Below are positions 17,182-25,802 of a stretch of DNA of 64,000 nucleotides, one piece after another (position 1 is the stretch's first letter; each line of letters begins with the position of its first letter). The position numbers were made by a program, and so were the translations under genes. The stretch is from positions 496,001-560,000 of the forward strand of contig JADKAQ010000001.1 of NCBI GenBank assembly GCA_016719105.1, written 5' to 3'. Origin of the DNA: Gemmatimonadota bacterium. Its GTDB lineage: Bacteria; Gemmatimonadota; Gemmatimonadetes; Gemmatimonadales; Gemmatimonadaceae. Below the pieces are notes generated by a model that saw only the letters and a program-made list of their open reading frames with translations, was not told the DNA's origin and ran no database searches.

Positions 17182-17354
17182 CGGTCGCCGCCGCTCGGCA
17201 CCGTCCGCAATGACGGCGCCGGTGCGGCGCCGATGCGGCGCGAAGCGGTCGCACGCTCGGCTCCGGCACATGCATGCACGCACGCCCGTCTCGTCCCTCG
17301 CTCACCGTCAGTCCGCCCGTCTCGTTCGCCGTCTCCTCTCCCTCGCCCCCACAC

Positions 17355-18110
17355 ATGTTCTCCCTGATTGGCACGCGCGCACTCGTCACTGGTGGATCCC
17401 GCGGAATCGGCGGGGCGACCTCCCGGCTCCTGGCCCGGTGCGGCGCTGATGTGGTGGTGCACTATCGATCGCGCGCGTCCGAGGCGCAGGCGATGGTGGC
17501 CGAGATCGAGGGGATGGGGCGCCGGGCACTGGCGATCGCCGCGGAACTCTCCGATCGGGGGGCCGTGGATGCGATGTTCGCCCGCGTGCAGGAGGCGTGG
17601 GGTGGACTGGACGTCTTTGTCGCGAACGCCGGGATCTGGCCCGAGGAAGACGTCGCCGTTGCCGACATGCCTGACGCGCGCTGGGGACGCACGGTGGCGG
17701 AGAACATCGACGGGATGTTCTACTCGACGCGCGGCGCGTTGCAGCTGATGGGGGACGGGGGGCGCATCGTCCTCGTGAGCAGCACGGCCGGGCAGCGCGG
17801 CGAGGCGATGCATGCCGACTACGCGGCCTCCAAGGGGGCGATGATCGCCTTCACCAAGTCGGTCGCGATCGAGGTGGCGCGACGCGGCATCACCGTCAAT
17901 TCGGTGGCGCCGGGGTGGGTGGATACCGAGATGTGCGAGGGGGCGTTTGCCGGGGACGGGCGGGCGCGGGTCGCCGCCGGGATCCCCGTCGGGCGCATCG
18001 CTACGCCGGCCGACATCGCCGCTCCCATCGTCATGCTGTGCATGCCCGAGTTGCGCCACGTGACCGGCGAGATCGTCAACGTCAATGGCGGCAGCGTCCT
18101 GTGCGGGTAG
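17355..18110 (+). CDS. SDR-family oxidoreductase
   Basis: Classical short-chain dehydrogenase/reductase of 251 residues. It has the cofactor loop TGGSRGIGGA, NAG in VANAGIW, catalytic Ser in VLVSSTAG, and Tyr-x3-Lys in DYAASKGA. The C terminus (GEIVNVNGGSVLCG) matches FabG-like members. The substrate cannot be read from sequence. I chose ATG 17355 because residues before it in the longer frame are Pro/Ser-rich and unlike the family. The 173-base spacer upstream is pyrimidine-rich and shows nothing else. The end overlaps the asparaginase by 10 bases. Confidence 0.88.
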   Translation: MFSLIGTRALVTGGSRGIGGATSRLLARCGADVVVHYRSRASEAQAMVAEIEGMGRRALAIAAELSDRGAVDAMFARVQEAWGGLDVFVANAGIWPEEDVAVADMPDARWGRTVAENIDGMFYSTRGALQLMGDGGRIVLVSSTAGQRGEAMHADYAASKGAMIAFTKSVAIEVARRGITVNSVAPGWVDTEMCEGAFAGDGRARVAAGIPVGRIATPADIAAPIVMLCMPELRHVTGEIVNVNGGSVLCG

Positions 18111-19075
18111 TCGCGCTGGTCTTCACGGGGGGGACGATCTCCATGCGTTTCGACACGGGGATCGGGGGGGCCGTCCCCTCGTTAGGGGCGGACGAGATCG
18201 TGGCGGCAGCGCGCGGCATCGAGCACGTGGCGTCGTTGCGGGTCGAGGAGTGGGGGCGCTTTCCCGGGCCACATATGACGGTGGAGCGCCAGTGGGCGCT
18301 ACGCGCGCGCCTGCTCGACCTGGTCAACGATCCGCAGATCGATGGCGTCGTCGTCACGCACGGAACCGACACCATCGAGGAGTCGGCGTATCTCGCCACC
18401 CGGTCCATCGCTACGGAGAAGCCGATCGTCTTCACGGGGGCGATGCGCAACGCGAGCGAACTGTCGTGGGACGGGCCGGCGAACCTGTCCGACTCGGTGC
18501 GTGTGGCCGCGTCGGACGATGCGCGCGGCCATGGGGCGCTGGTCATGCTCAACGGTCGCGTCTTCTCGGCTCTCGACGTGACCAAGGCCCATACGCACTT
18601 GTTGGACGCCTTCGAGAGCCCGGGACTCGGGCCCATCGGTGTCGTCGACGATGGCGAGGTCGTCTTCCGGCGGTCGCTGCCGCCCTTTGGGCCGATCCTG
18701 GCGCCCCCGTCGCTGGGGACGCCGGTGGACATCATCACCGCGTACGCCGGTGCCGACGCGCGCTTCGTCGACGTGTCGCGCCAGACGGCGAAGGGGGTCG
18801 TCGTCGCCGCGTTGGGGCGCGGCAACGTTCCGATTGCCATGGCCGACGGACTGGGGCGCTGCCTGGCCGATGGCGTCCCCGTCGTCGTGGCGTCGCGCGC
18901 GCCGCGCGGGCGCGTGGGGACGACCTACGGATACGCCGGCGGTGGGCGACAACTGGCCAACCTCGGTGCCATCTTCACGGGCGCGAGGCGTCCGCAGCAG
19001 GCGCGCATCGACTTGATGCTGGCGCTGGGGGCCGGGCTTACCGGCGACGCGCTGCGCGCCGTCTTCGACTCCTGA
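18101..19075 (+). CDS. L-asparaginase (classical type)
   Basis: Hydrolyses asparagine to aspartate and ammonia. The 324-residue protein carries both threonine catalytic motifs of the bacterial family: FTGGTISM at the N terminus and VVTHGTDTIEES near residue 85. GTG at 18101 places TGGT at residue 9, as in relatives. There is no signal peptide, so it is probably cytoplasmic. It overlaps the SDR gene end and is followed after four bases by the CCA-adding enzyme. An unrelated asparaginase family member occurs at 28792. A one-base variant of the repeated word (CGTTAGGGG) lies at 18180. Confidence 0.9.
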   Translation: MRVVALVFTGGTISMRFDTGIGGAVPSLGADEIVAAARGIEHVASLRVEEWGRFPGPHMTVERQWALRARLLDLVNDPQIDGVVVTHGTDTIEESAYLATRSIATEKPIVFTGAMRNASELSWDGPANLSDSVRVAASDDARGHGALVMLNGRVFSALDVTKAHTHLLDAFESPGLGPIGVVDDGEVVFRRSLPPFGPILAPPSLGTPVDIITAYAGADARFVDVSRQTAKGVVVAALGRGNVPIAMADGLGRCLADGVPVVVASRAPRGRVGTTYGYAGGGRQLANLGAIFTGARRPQQARIDLMLALGAGLTGDALRAVFDS

Positions 19076-19079
19076 GGGC

Positions 19080-20489
19080 ATGGCCGTGACGTCCACGCGT
19101 GCGCGACTGGAACAATCGCCGGTCCTCGATCCGCCGCGCGAGGTGCGCGAGATCGCGCACGCGCTGGAGCAGGCGGGGTTCGAGACGTGGTGCGTGGGAG
19201 GCGCGGTGCGCGATGCACTCCTCGGCTTGCCTCACCTCGATTGGGACCTCGCCACGTCGGCGACGCCGCCGCAGGTCAAGCGGACCTTTCGCCGGACGAT
19301 CCCGGTCGGCGAGCAGTTCGGGACGATCGGCGTGCTCGACCGGCACGGACGCCTGCACGAGGTGACGACCTTTCGTCGTGACGTGCAGACCGACGGCCGA
19401 CATGCCGTGGTGGAGTTCGGGGCCTCGCTCGACGAGGACCTGGCTCGGCGCGACTTCACGATCAACGCGATAGCGTACTCGCCCTCGACCGAGCGGCTGC
19501 ACGATCCGTTCAAGGGGCGAGACGACCTCTCGCATGGCGTGGTGCGCGCGGTGGGGCAGGCGCGAGAGCGCATGGTCGAGGATCGCTTGCGCGCCCTGCG
19601 CGCGCTGCGCTTCGCCGGCCGCTTCGGCTTTCGTATCGAGCCGGCGACCTGGGCGGCGATCGTCGAGAGTGCGCCGTTCCTGTCACGCCTCTCGCGCGAG
19701 CGAGTGAAGCAGGAGCTGGAAAAGTCGATGGAACAGGTCGCCGTGCCGAGCCGCACCACGACGCTCTGGCATGGGGCCGGTGCCCTGCGCGCATTGATCC
19801 CGGCCCTCGAGGCGCAGCCCGCGTGGGTGTTGTACGCGGCCGACTTCGTGGCCCACCCCGAAGCGACGCGCAGCGCGGGACGCAAGCGGCGGCGCACGCT
19901 GTTGCGGCTGGCGACACTGTTCGTGGGACTGTCGCACGACGTCGTGGTGCGCACGCTGCGCGACCTGCGCTTCTCCAATCGCGACGTCGATTGGCTGGCT
20001 GCCCTGGCGGTGCACGCCACAGCGCTCCGCGCTTCGGTCCGGGCGGCCATCATCAACCCCACACCGCCGGGTGACGCCGTCCTTCGACGCTGGGCGGCCG
20101 AGGCCGGTCGCACGCGCGTGCCCGATGCATTGCGCGTGGTGCTGGCCACGCTGAGTGCCGAGCTGGCCCATGGTCCGCGGGACGGCGAGGAGGATCCCTG
20201 GGGAGACGGCGGTGCGGTGGCGATGCGTGGCGCGGCACCGTCGCGCGCGGCGTCTCTCTACCGCCGGACATTGCGCGTGGCCTATCGGGACCCGGTCGAG
20301 GTGGCCGACCTTGCCGTGGACGGCGAGGACCTGATGCGCGAGGGTGGCGTGTCGCGGGGGCCGGCGTTAGGCACCGCGTTGCGGCGCTTGCGCGACGTCG
20401 TGGTCGAGGATCCAACGCGCAACGATCGGGCGACGCTCCTGGCGCTGGCGCGCGCGTGGAGTGCCGGCGCCGATGCCGGAGGCTCCTGA
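19080..20489 (+). CDS. CCA-adding tRNA nucleotidyltransferase / poly(A) polymerase family
   Basis: Class II nucleotidyltransferase of 469 residues with GGAVRDALLG, the metal-binding pair in DWDLATSA and the family motifs RRDFTINAIAY and EDRLRALRALRFAGRFGF. The C-terminal half lacks a clear HD phosphohydrolase signature. Enzymes of this type add or repair tRNA CCA ends or make poly(A), and sequence alone does not separate the two. The two tRNA genes in this window have no encoded CCA, so a CCA-adding activity is required in the cell. GAGGG precedes the ATG. Confidence 0.88.
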   Translation: MAVTSTRARLEQSPVLDPPREVREIAHALEQAGFETWCVGGAVRDALLGLPHLDWDLATSATPPQVKRTFRRTIPVGEQFGTIGVLDRHGRLHEVTTFRRDVQTDGRHAVVEFGASLDEDLARRDFTINAIAYSPSTERLHDPFKGRDDLSHGVVRAVGQARERMVEDRLRALRALRFAGRFGFRIEPATWAAIVESAPFLSRLSRERVKQELEKSMEQVAVPSRTTTLWHGAGALRALIPALEAQPAWVLYAADFVAHPEATRSAGRKRRRTLLRLATLFVGLSHDVVVRTLRDLRFSNRDVDWLAALAVHATALRASVRAAIINPTPPGDAVLRRWAAEAGRTRVPDALRVVLATLSAELAHGPRDGEEDPWGDGGAVAMRGAAPSRAASLYRRTLRVAYRDPVEVADLAVDGEDLMREGGVSRGPALGTALRRLRDVVVEDPTRNDRATLLALARAWSAGADAGGS

Positions 20490-20490
20490 G

Positions 20491-21048
20491 ATGGTCTTCA
20501 TTCGCGGACCGCATCCCGAGGCGAGCATCTGGCGCCACTTCCGGGGCGAGGGCGACGGCTTCACCTTCGGCGAGCGCGAGGGGGTGAGCGAGGCGATGGT
20601 CATGGCCAACGCCGACCGGATTGTCGAGCTCTTCCTGGCGCTGGCCGAGCACCTGCCCCCGGCGGTGACGGTCGAGCTGCACGACGTGCGCGCGCAGCTG
20701 CACTGGCGCGGCGACGACACCGCGCTCGTCGATGCCCGCGATACCATCGCACGCATCAAGGGGACGCTGGCCATGCACGCGGGGGTGGAGCTCACGCTCG
20801 TGGGGGCCGACGACCAGCTGACCCTCACGCCGAACCTCGAGATCTTCGTGTACGCGCGCACCGATCGGTGGCTCTACCTGCTGCAGGGGAAGGGGCTTCG
20901 CCGACGGAAGCAGCTGCGCCCCCGCAGCTGGCGCCTGGCGCCGGGCGAGTTCGCGCCGGCCGCGGCGATGAGTGTGGCCGTGCGGGACGCCGCCGAACGG
21001 CTTGCGCTGCAGCAGGTGCAACGCGTAGCACCGGGCACGGCGTCATGA
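20491..21048 (+). CDS. hypothetical protein between cca and rarA
   Basis: A 185-residue soluble protein starting one base after the previous stop. GGAGG eight bases upstream supports ATG 20491 over earlier in-frame starts inside cca. The sequence alternates helical and strand segments (EAMVMANADRIVELFLALAEHL, VTVELHDVRAQLHW, PNLEIFVYARTDRWLYLLQGKGL) and ends in a basic patch (RRRKQLRPRSWRL). I recognise no family. Its stop overlaps the rarA start (ATGA), implying translational coupling with that replication-repair gene. Confidence 0.65.
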   Translation: MVFIRGPHPEASIWRHFRGEGDGFTFGEREGVSEAMVMANADRIVELFLALAEHLPPAVTVELHDVRAQLHWRGDDTALVDARDTIARIKGTLAMHAGVELTLVGADDQLTLTPNLEIFVYARTDRWLYLLQGKGLRRRKQLRPRSWRLAPGEFAPAAAMSVAVRDAAERLALQQVQRVAPGTAS

Positions 21049-22415
21049 AGCCCAAACGCCCCTCGCGCGCCGAGGCGTCGCTCTTTGCCCCACCCGCGTC
21101 GGCGCAGCCGCTGGCGGCGCGCATGCGCCCGCGCACGCTCGAGGAGTACGTCGGACAGCAGCACCTGCTGGCCCCGGGGAAGCCGCTGCGTGAGGCGATC
21201 GAGCAGGGGACGGTCACGTCCATGATCTTCTGGGGACCGCCCGGCACGGGGAAGACGACGCTGGGCTTCCTCATCGCGCGTTACACCGATCGGGAGTTCG
21301 TCCCGTTTTCGGCGGTCACGGAGGGAGTGCCTCGCGTGCGGGAAATCATTGCCGAGGCCGAGGAACGGCTGGCGATGGGGCGGGGAACGGTGCTGTTCGT
21401 CGACGAGATCCATCGCTTCAACCGCGCACAGCAGGACGCCTTCCTCCCCGCGGTGGAGCGGGGCGTGGTGACGCTGGTCGGGGCGACGACGGAGAACCCG
21501 TCGTTCGAACTCAATGGGGCGCTGCTGTCGCGAGCGCGGGTCGTGGTGCTCCAACCGTTGGGAGAGGAGGCGCTGGAGCGGCTGCTGGCGGAGGCGGTGT
21601 CCGATCGCGAACGGGGGCTGGGCGCGTTGCAGCTCACGGCCGGCGACGGGGCGTTGGCGTGGCTGGCGCGCGAGGCCGACGGCGATGCGCGACGCGCGCT
21701 GAACGTGCTCGAGGCGGCGGCGGCGTTTGCCGGCGTCGGGGGGACGCTGACGGTCGAGGGGCTGCGCGAGGCGATGCAGCTGCGCGTGGCGCGCTACGAC
21801 AAGTCCGGCGAGGAGCACTACAACCTCATCTCGGCGTATCACAAGGCGCTGCGCGGGAGCGATCCGCAGGGGGCGCTGTACTGGCTGGCCCGCATGATCA
21901 CCGGGGGCGAGGATCCGATGTACATCGCCCGCCGGACGATCCGCTTTGCGGCCGAGGATGTCGGCCTGGCCGATCCGCAGGCGCTGACCGTCGCGCTCGC
22001 GGCGCGCGACACCTATCACATGCTCGGATCTCCCGAGGGGGAGCTGGCGCTGGCCGAGGCGGCCGTGTATCTCGCGACGGCGCCCAAGAGCAACCGTGTG
22101 TATGAGGCGTGGAAGGCGGCACTCGACCTGGCGCGCGAGCATCCCGCGGAGCAGGTCCCGTTGCACATCCGCAATGCGCCCACCCGGCTCATGAAGGAAC
22201 TGGGCTATGGGAAGGGGTACCAGTACGCGCACGCCGTCCCGCACGCGTATGCGCCGCAGGAGTACCTTCCGGATCGGCTGAAGGATGTCGTGCTGTACGA
22301 ACCCGGCCCCTTCGGGTTCGAGAAGGACATCGGAAAGCGCATGCAATGGTGGGCAGACCTCAAGACCCGGATGGGGGGCGGCGGCGATGCCGGTGCCGCT
22401 CCCGCGGAGGAATGA
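21045..22415 (+). CDS. rarA: replication-associated recombination protein A (MgsA/RarA)
   Basis: AAA+ ATPase that acts at stalled replication forks. Walker A GPPGTGKT falls near residue 64, Walker B is VLFVDEIHRFNRAQQD, sensor 1 is GATTENPSFE, and the C-terminal tetramerisation domain includes YDKSGEEHYNLISAYHKALRGSD. The 456-residue length is typical. The start overlaps the preceding stop. The N-terminal 20 residues have an RPSRAEASLF peptide that could be a clamp or SSB contact, which is speculation. Confidence 0.95.
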   Translation: MKPKRPSRAEASLFAPPASAQPLAARMRPRTLEEYVGQQHLLAPGKPLREAIEQGTVTSMIFWGPPGTGKTTLGFLIARYTDREFVPFSAVTEGVPRVREIIAEAEERLAMGRGTVLFVDEIHRFNRAQQDAFLPAVERGVVTLVGATTENPSFELNGALLSRARVVVLQPLGEEALERLLAEAVSDRERGLGALQLTAGDGALAWLAREADGDARRALNVLEAAAAFAGVGGTLTVEGLREAMQLRVARYDKSGEEHYNLISAYHKALRGSDPQGALYWLARMITGGEDPMYIARRTIRFAAEDVGLADPQALTVALAARDTYHMLGSPEGELALAEAAVYLATAPKSNRVYEAWKAALDLAREHPAEQVPLHIRNAPTRLMKELGYGKGYQYAHAVPHAYAPQEYLPDRLKDVVLYEPGPFGFEKDIGKRMQWWADLKTRMGGGGDAGAAPAEE

Positions 22416-22416
22416 C

Positions 22417-22896
22417 ATGAGAGCCAGGTGGTCAGCTGCAATCGCCGGTGTGGTGCTGGTCGCGACCGCGGCCTGCGCGTCGTTGGGGCGCGCGAGCTTC
22501 AAGGATCCGGTGGTCACGTTCAAGGATGCCCGCATCACCGGGCTCGGCGTGGCGGGCGGGTCGATCGAGATCGTCCTCGACGTCTACAATCCCAACCGGT
22601 TCCGCCTGGAGGGGACGCGCCTGACGTACAAGGTGCTCGTCGACTCCACCGAGTTTGGCGACGGCGCCTACACCACCAAGTTCGGGGTGGATGAGGGACA
22701 GACCAATGAAGTGCGCCTCCCGCTCTCCTTCACGTACCGCGGAGTGGGGGCGGCCGGGCGCGCGCTCACGCAGACCGGAACCGTGCAGTACCGGGTGATC
22801 GGCGACTTCTCGGTTGCCACGCCGATCGGCAACTTCACCCGGCCGTACGACCAGACCGGGCGCTTTTCGACGCTGCAGGGGAACGCGCGCGACTAG
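22417..22896 (+). CDS. LEA type 2 / WHy-domain lipoprotein
   Basis: The 159-residue protein begins with a signal peptide (RARWSAAIAGVVLVATA) ending in TAAC, a near-lipobox, so the mature protein probably starts at Cys20 with a lipid anchor. The rest is one WHy/LEA14-like domain (FKDARITGLG, IEIVLDVYNPNRFRLEGTRLTYKVLVD). LEA14-type proteins occur widely in bacterial envelopes and their function is poorly known. GGAGG sits six bases before ATG 22417. It follows rarA by one base. Confidence 0.8.
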   Translation: MRARWSAAIAGVVLVATAACASLGRASFKDPVVTFKDARITGLGVAGGSIEIVLDVYNPNRFRLEGTRLTYKVLVDSTEFGDGAYTTKFGVDEGQTNEVRLPLSFTYRGVGAAGRALTQTGTVQYRVIGDFSVATPIGNFTRPYDQTGRFSTLQGNARD

Positions 22897-23057
22897 CTCG
22901 CGCCCTTGTGCGCGTGCGGGGCGATCCCCGAGCTTGAACACGACGCGGGCACGACGCCCGCATACCGTCGCCAACCGGCGATGGCGCCCCATCGCCGACC
23001 GGCGACGGTACACCCTCGTCTTCCATCACCCGTCCTATCAGCCGCGACATCATCTCC

Positions 23058-24359
23058 CTGACTCCCCCTGTCGAGCGCGCGATCCTGGTCGGCGCGCCGC
23101 GCAAGGGAACGCAGGCCCGTCATCACGTCGATGAGCACCTCGAGGAACTCGAGCGGCTCGCCGACACCGCGGGCGCCCAGGTGATCGGGAGGCTGACCCA
23201 GCAGATCGATCGCCCGCACCCTGGGACGTACCTCGGGAAGGGGAAGATCGACGAGCTGCGCCAGCGCGTCTCGGACGAGGCGGCGACGCTGGTGATCTTC
23301 GACGACGAGCTGTCGCCGGCCCAGGGGAAGAACATCGAGGAGCTGGTCGGGAAGCGCGTGATGGATCGCGCCGAGTTGATCCTCGACATCTTCGCCACGC
23401 GTGCGCGCTCGCGCGAGGCGAAGATGCAGGTCGAGCTGGCGCAGCTCACCTACATGCTCCCGCGCCTCACGCGCATGTGGACCCACCTGGAGAAGTTCCG
23501 CGGCGGTATCGGCATGCGCGGCCCTGGTGAAACGCAGCTGGAGACCGACCGCCGTCTCATCGGCCACCGGATTCGCGTACTCAAGGAGCGATTGGCCGAG
23601 GTGCAGCGCACCCGTGAGGTGCAACGCCATGGGCGGCGCGGGGAGTTCCGCGCGGCCCTCGTGGGCTACACCAACGCCGGAAAGTCCTCGATCCTGCGCG
23701 CGATGTCGGGGAGCGACGACATCTTCGTCGAGGATCGCCTCTTCGCGACGCTCGACCCGCTCTCGCGCGAGGTCGATCTCGGGGAAGGGCAGCGTGTCGT
23801 GCTCACCGACACGGTCGGGTTCATCCGCAAGCTCCCGCACCACCTGGTGGCGTCGTTCCGCGCAACGCTCGAAGAATTGCACGAGGCCGACCTGCTGCTG
23901 CACGTGATCGACGCGTCGCACCCCTCGTGGGAGGAACAGCGCGAGGTGGTCGACGACGTCATCGCTGACCTCGGCGCGCACGAGAAGCCGATGCTGTACG
24001 TCTTCAACAAGAGCGACAACCTCACGCCGGGCGAGGTCGAGGGGCTGGGGACGCGCGTGCAGCATCTCTTCCCCCACTCCGTCGTGGTGTCGTCGGTCGC
24101 ACCGGGGGGGCTCGATCCGCTGCGCGAGGTGCTGCGCGAACGCGTGCGTCGATTCAAGCCGATGGTCGAGCTGCGCCTTGGTCATGGCGACGGAAAGCTG
24201 CTCGCCGAGCTGCACCGGACGGGCGAGGTCCTGGCGCAGCGCCACACGGAAGAGGGGATGTTCGTCCAGGTTCGACTGGACGAGGCGGCGCTCGGCCGGG
24301 CGCTGCGGGCCGGGGCGTCGGTGGTCGGCGCTGGAACAACCGCTGGCGCCAGCGCCTGA
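23058..24359 (+). CDS. hflX: GTPase HflX, start codon uncertain
   Basis: Ribosome-associated GTPase that rescues or splits stalled ribosomes. The N-terminal domain (VERAILVGAP, GTYLGKGKIDEL), the glycine-rich linker RGGIGMRGPGETQLE and the G domain (GYTNAGKSS, DTVGFIRKLPH, NKSD) are all present. The first ordinary start codon in frame is GTG 23181, but the protein is clearly conserved for some 35 residues before it. The frame is open back to 22938 with no ATG, GTG or TTG. I place a provisional start at CTG 23058. A non-standard start or an upstream frameshift are both possible. Confidence 0.85.
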   Translation: MTPPVERAILVGAPRKGTQARHHVDEHLEELERLADTAGAQVIGRLTQQIDRPHPGTYLGKGKIDELRQRVSDEAATLVIFDDELSPAQGKNIEELVGKRVMDRAELILDIFATRARSREAKMQVELAQLTYMLPRLTRMWTHLEKFRGGIGMRGPGETQLETDRRLIGHRIRVLKERLAEVQRTREVQRHGRRGEFRAALVGYTNAGKSSILRAMSGSDDIFVEDRLFATLDPLSREVDLGEGQRVVLTDTVGFIRKLPHHLVASFRATLEELHEADLLLHVIDASHPSWEEQREVVDDVIADLGAHEKPMLYVFNKSDNLTPGEVEGLGTRVQHLFPHSVVVSSVAPGGLDPLREVLRERVRRFKPMVELRLGHGDGKLLAELHRTGEVLAQRHTEEGMFVQVRLDEAALGRALRAGASVVGAGTTAGASA

Positions 24360-24364
24360 GCCGA

Positions 24365-24395
24365 CTGACCTCGGCCCGGGCGTCGCACTTACTTT
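24365..24395 (+). promoter_or_regulatory. candidate promoter for leaderless gmd mRNA
   Basis: CTGACC (24365-24370), a 19-base spacer and TACTTT (24390-24395) lie in the 42-base hflX-gmd gap. The -10 box is six bases before the gmd ATG. Transcription would start at about the A of the start codon. No Shine-Dalgarno sequence is visible there, which agrees with a leaderless message. Confidence 0.4.
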
Positions 24396-24401
24396 TCGCA
24401 C

Positions 24402-25409
24402 ATGCCAAGAGCACTCATCACCGGGATCACCGGGCAGGACGGCTCGTACCTTGCCGAACTCCTGCTCGAGAAGGGGTACGAGGTCCACGGACTCGTGCGA
24501 CGCGCGTCCACGTTCAACCGCGGGCGCATCGACCACCTCGCGGTGGGGCCGTCGCACACCACGGGACGGTTGCACCTGCACTACGGCGACATGGCCGACG
24601 GCTCGTCGATGCGTCGCGTCGTCGAGTCCACCATGCCCGATGAGGTCTACAACCTGGCGGCGCAGTCGCACGTCCGCGTCTCGTTCGACCAGCCGGAGTA
24701 CACCGCGGACATCGTGGCCACCGGGACGTTGCGCCTGTTGGAGGCCGTGCGGGAGCACATCGACCGCACCGGACGCCAGGTGAAGTTCTATCAGGCGGGA
24801 TCGTCGGAGATGTTCGGGGCGACCGCGCCGCCGCAGCGGGAAACCACGCCGTTCCACCCGCGCTCGCCCTACGCGGTGAGCAAGCTCGCCGCGCACTGGT
24901 TCTCGGTGAACCACCGCGAGGCGTTCGGGATGTTCTGCTGCAACGGGATCCTGTTCAATCACGAGTCGCCGCGGCGCGGCGAGTCGTTCGTCACGCGGAA
25001 GATCTCGCTGGCCGTGGCCCGCATCGCCACCGGGACGCAGCAGAAGCTGGCGTTAGGCAACCTGGATGCACGGCGCGACTGGGGCTTTGCGGGCGACTAC
25101 GTAGACGCCATGTGGCGGATGCTGCAGCAACCGTGGCCCGACGACTACGTGGTGGCGACCGGCGAGTCCCATTCGGTAAAGGAATTCGTGCAGGCCGCCT
25201 TCGCCCACGTGAACCTCGAATGGGAACGCTACGTCTCGCTGGATGAGAAGTACCTGCGCCCGTCGGAAGTCGACCACCTGCTGGGCGACGCGTCGAAGGC
25301 GCGCGAGAAGCTGGGGTGGAGTCCGACTGTGAGCTTCGAGGGGCTGGTGTCGATGATGGTCGACGCCGACCTCAAGGTCGCCGAGCGGGAGGCGCGGGTC
25401 GGGCGCTGA
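24402..25409 (+). CDS. gmd: GDP-mannose 4,6-dehydratase
   Basis: Converts GDP-mannose to GDP-4-keto-6-deoxymannose, the precursor of fucose, rhamnose-type and perosamine sugars for surface polysaccharide. The 335 residues have the Rossmann motif TGITGQDGSYL, the catalytic Tyr-x3-Lys in YAVSKLAAHW and the family signature FNHESPRRGESFVTRKI. It stands alone, with its own candidate promoter and a terminator 48 bases downstream. No reductase for the keto sugar is in the window. A CGTTAGGC copy is at 25051. Confidence 0.95.
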   Translation: MPRALITGITGQDGSYLAELLLEKGYEVHGLVRRASTFNRGRIDHLAVGPSHTTGRLHLHYGDMADGSSMRRVVESTMPDEVYNLAAQSHVRVSFDQPEYTADIVATGTLRLLEAVREHIDRTGRQVKFYQAGSSEMFGATAPPQRETTPFHPRSPYAVSKLAAHWFSVNHREAFGMFCCNGILFNHESPRRGESFVTRKISLAVARIATGTQQKLALGNLDARRDWGFAGDYVDAMWRMLQQPWPDDYVVATGESHSVKEFVQAAFAHVNLEWERYVSLDEKYLRPSEVDHLLGDASKAREKLGWSPTVSFEGLVSMMVDADLKVAEREARVGR

Positions 25410-25456
25410 CCCGCGCCGGCGAGGGATTCACCCCGCCGGCGGCCGACGGATAAACG

Positions 25457-25484
25457 AAACGCCCCTCGAAGCCGAGGGGCGTTT
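25457..25484. terminator. bidirectional terminator between gmd and tRNA-Val
   Basis: A perfect 12-bp stem (aaacgcccctcg / cgaggggcgttt) with a four-base loop. On the minus strand it is followed by further T-rich sequence (GTTTCGTTTA), so it is best placed to end the tRNA-Val transcript. It can also end gmd from the other side. Confidence 0.85.
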
Positions 25485-25497
25485 GACGTATCGAGAG

Positions 25498-25571
25498 TGG
25501 TCGCACAGGGACTCGAACCCCGGACCTCTGGTATGTGAGACCAGCGCTCTAACCAGCTGAGCTATGCGACC
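25498..25571 (-). tRNA. tRNA-Val, anticodon CAC
   Basis: Read on the minus strand, the 74 bases fold into a full cloverleaf: acceptor GGTCGCA/TGCGACC, D arm GCTC/GAGC, anticodon stem CTGGT/ACCAG around loop CTCACAT (anticodon CAC, reading GTG valine codons), T arm CGGGG/CCCTG with TTCGAGT, and discriminator A. CCA is not encoded. It is flanked by a terminator on its 3' side. Confidence 0.95.
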
Positions 25572-25802
25572 GGAACCTCGCGCCGACCCGCCGCGCGAGG
25601 GATCGGTACGTTAATGGGTCATCGGGGAGGGTGGTAGTAGGGGCCGGCGCTTTCGTCTGCGGCGGTGGCCTCGGTGCGCCGGCGCACTCGGTGGGTCCTT
25701 CGTGCGTGTTGGCGGCGCAGGTCGGCGTGCGCCCTTTCGCACCACCTCGCGGCGGGGGAGATTGCCGCTCCCCGATGCCGTGTGCCCCGCGTATCACCCC
25801 CG

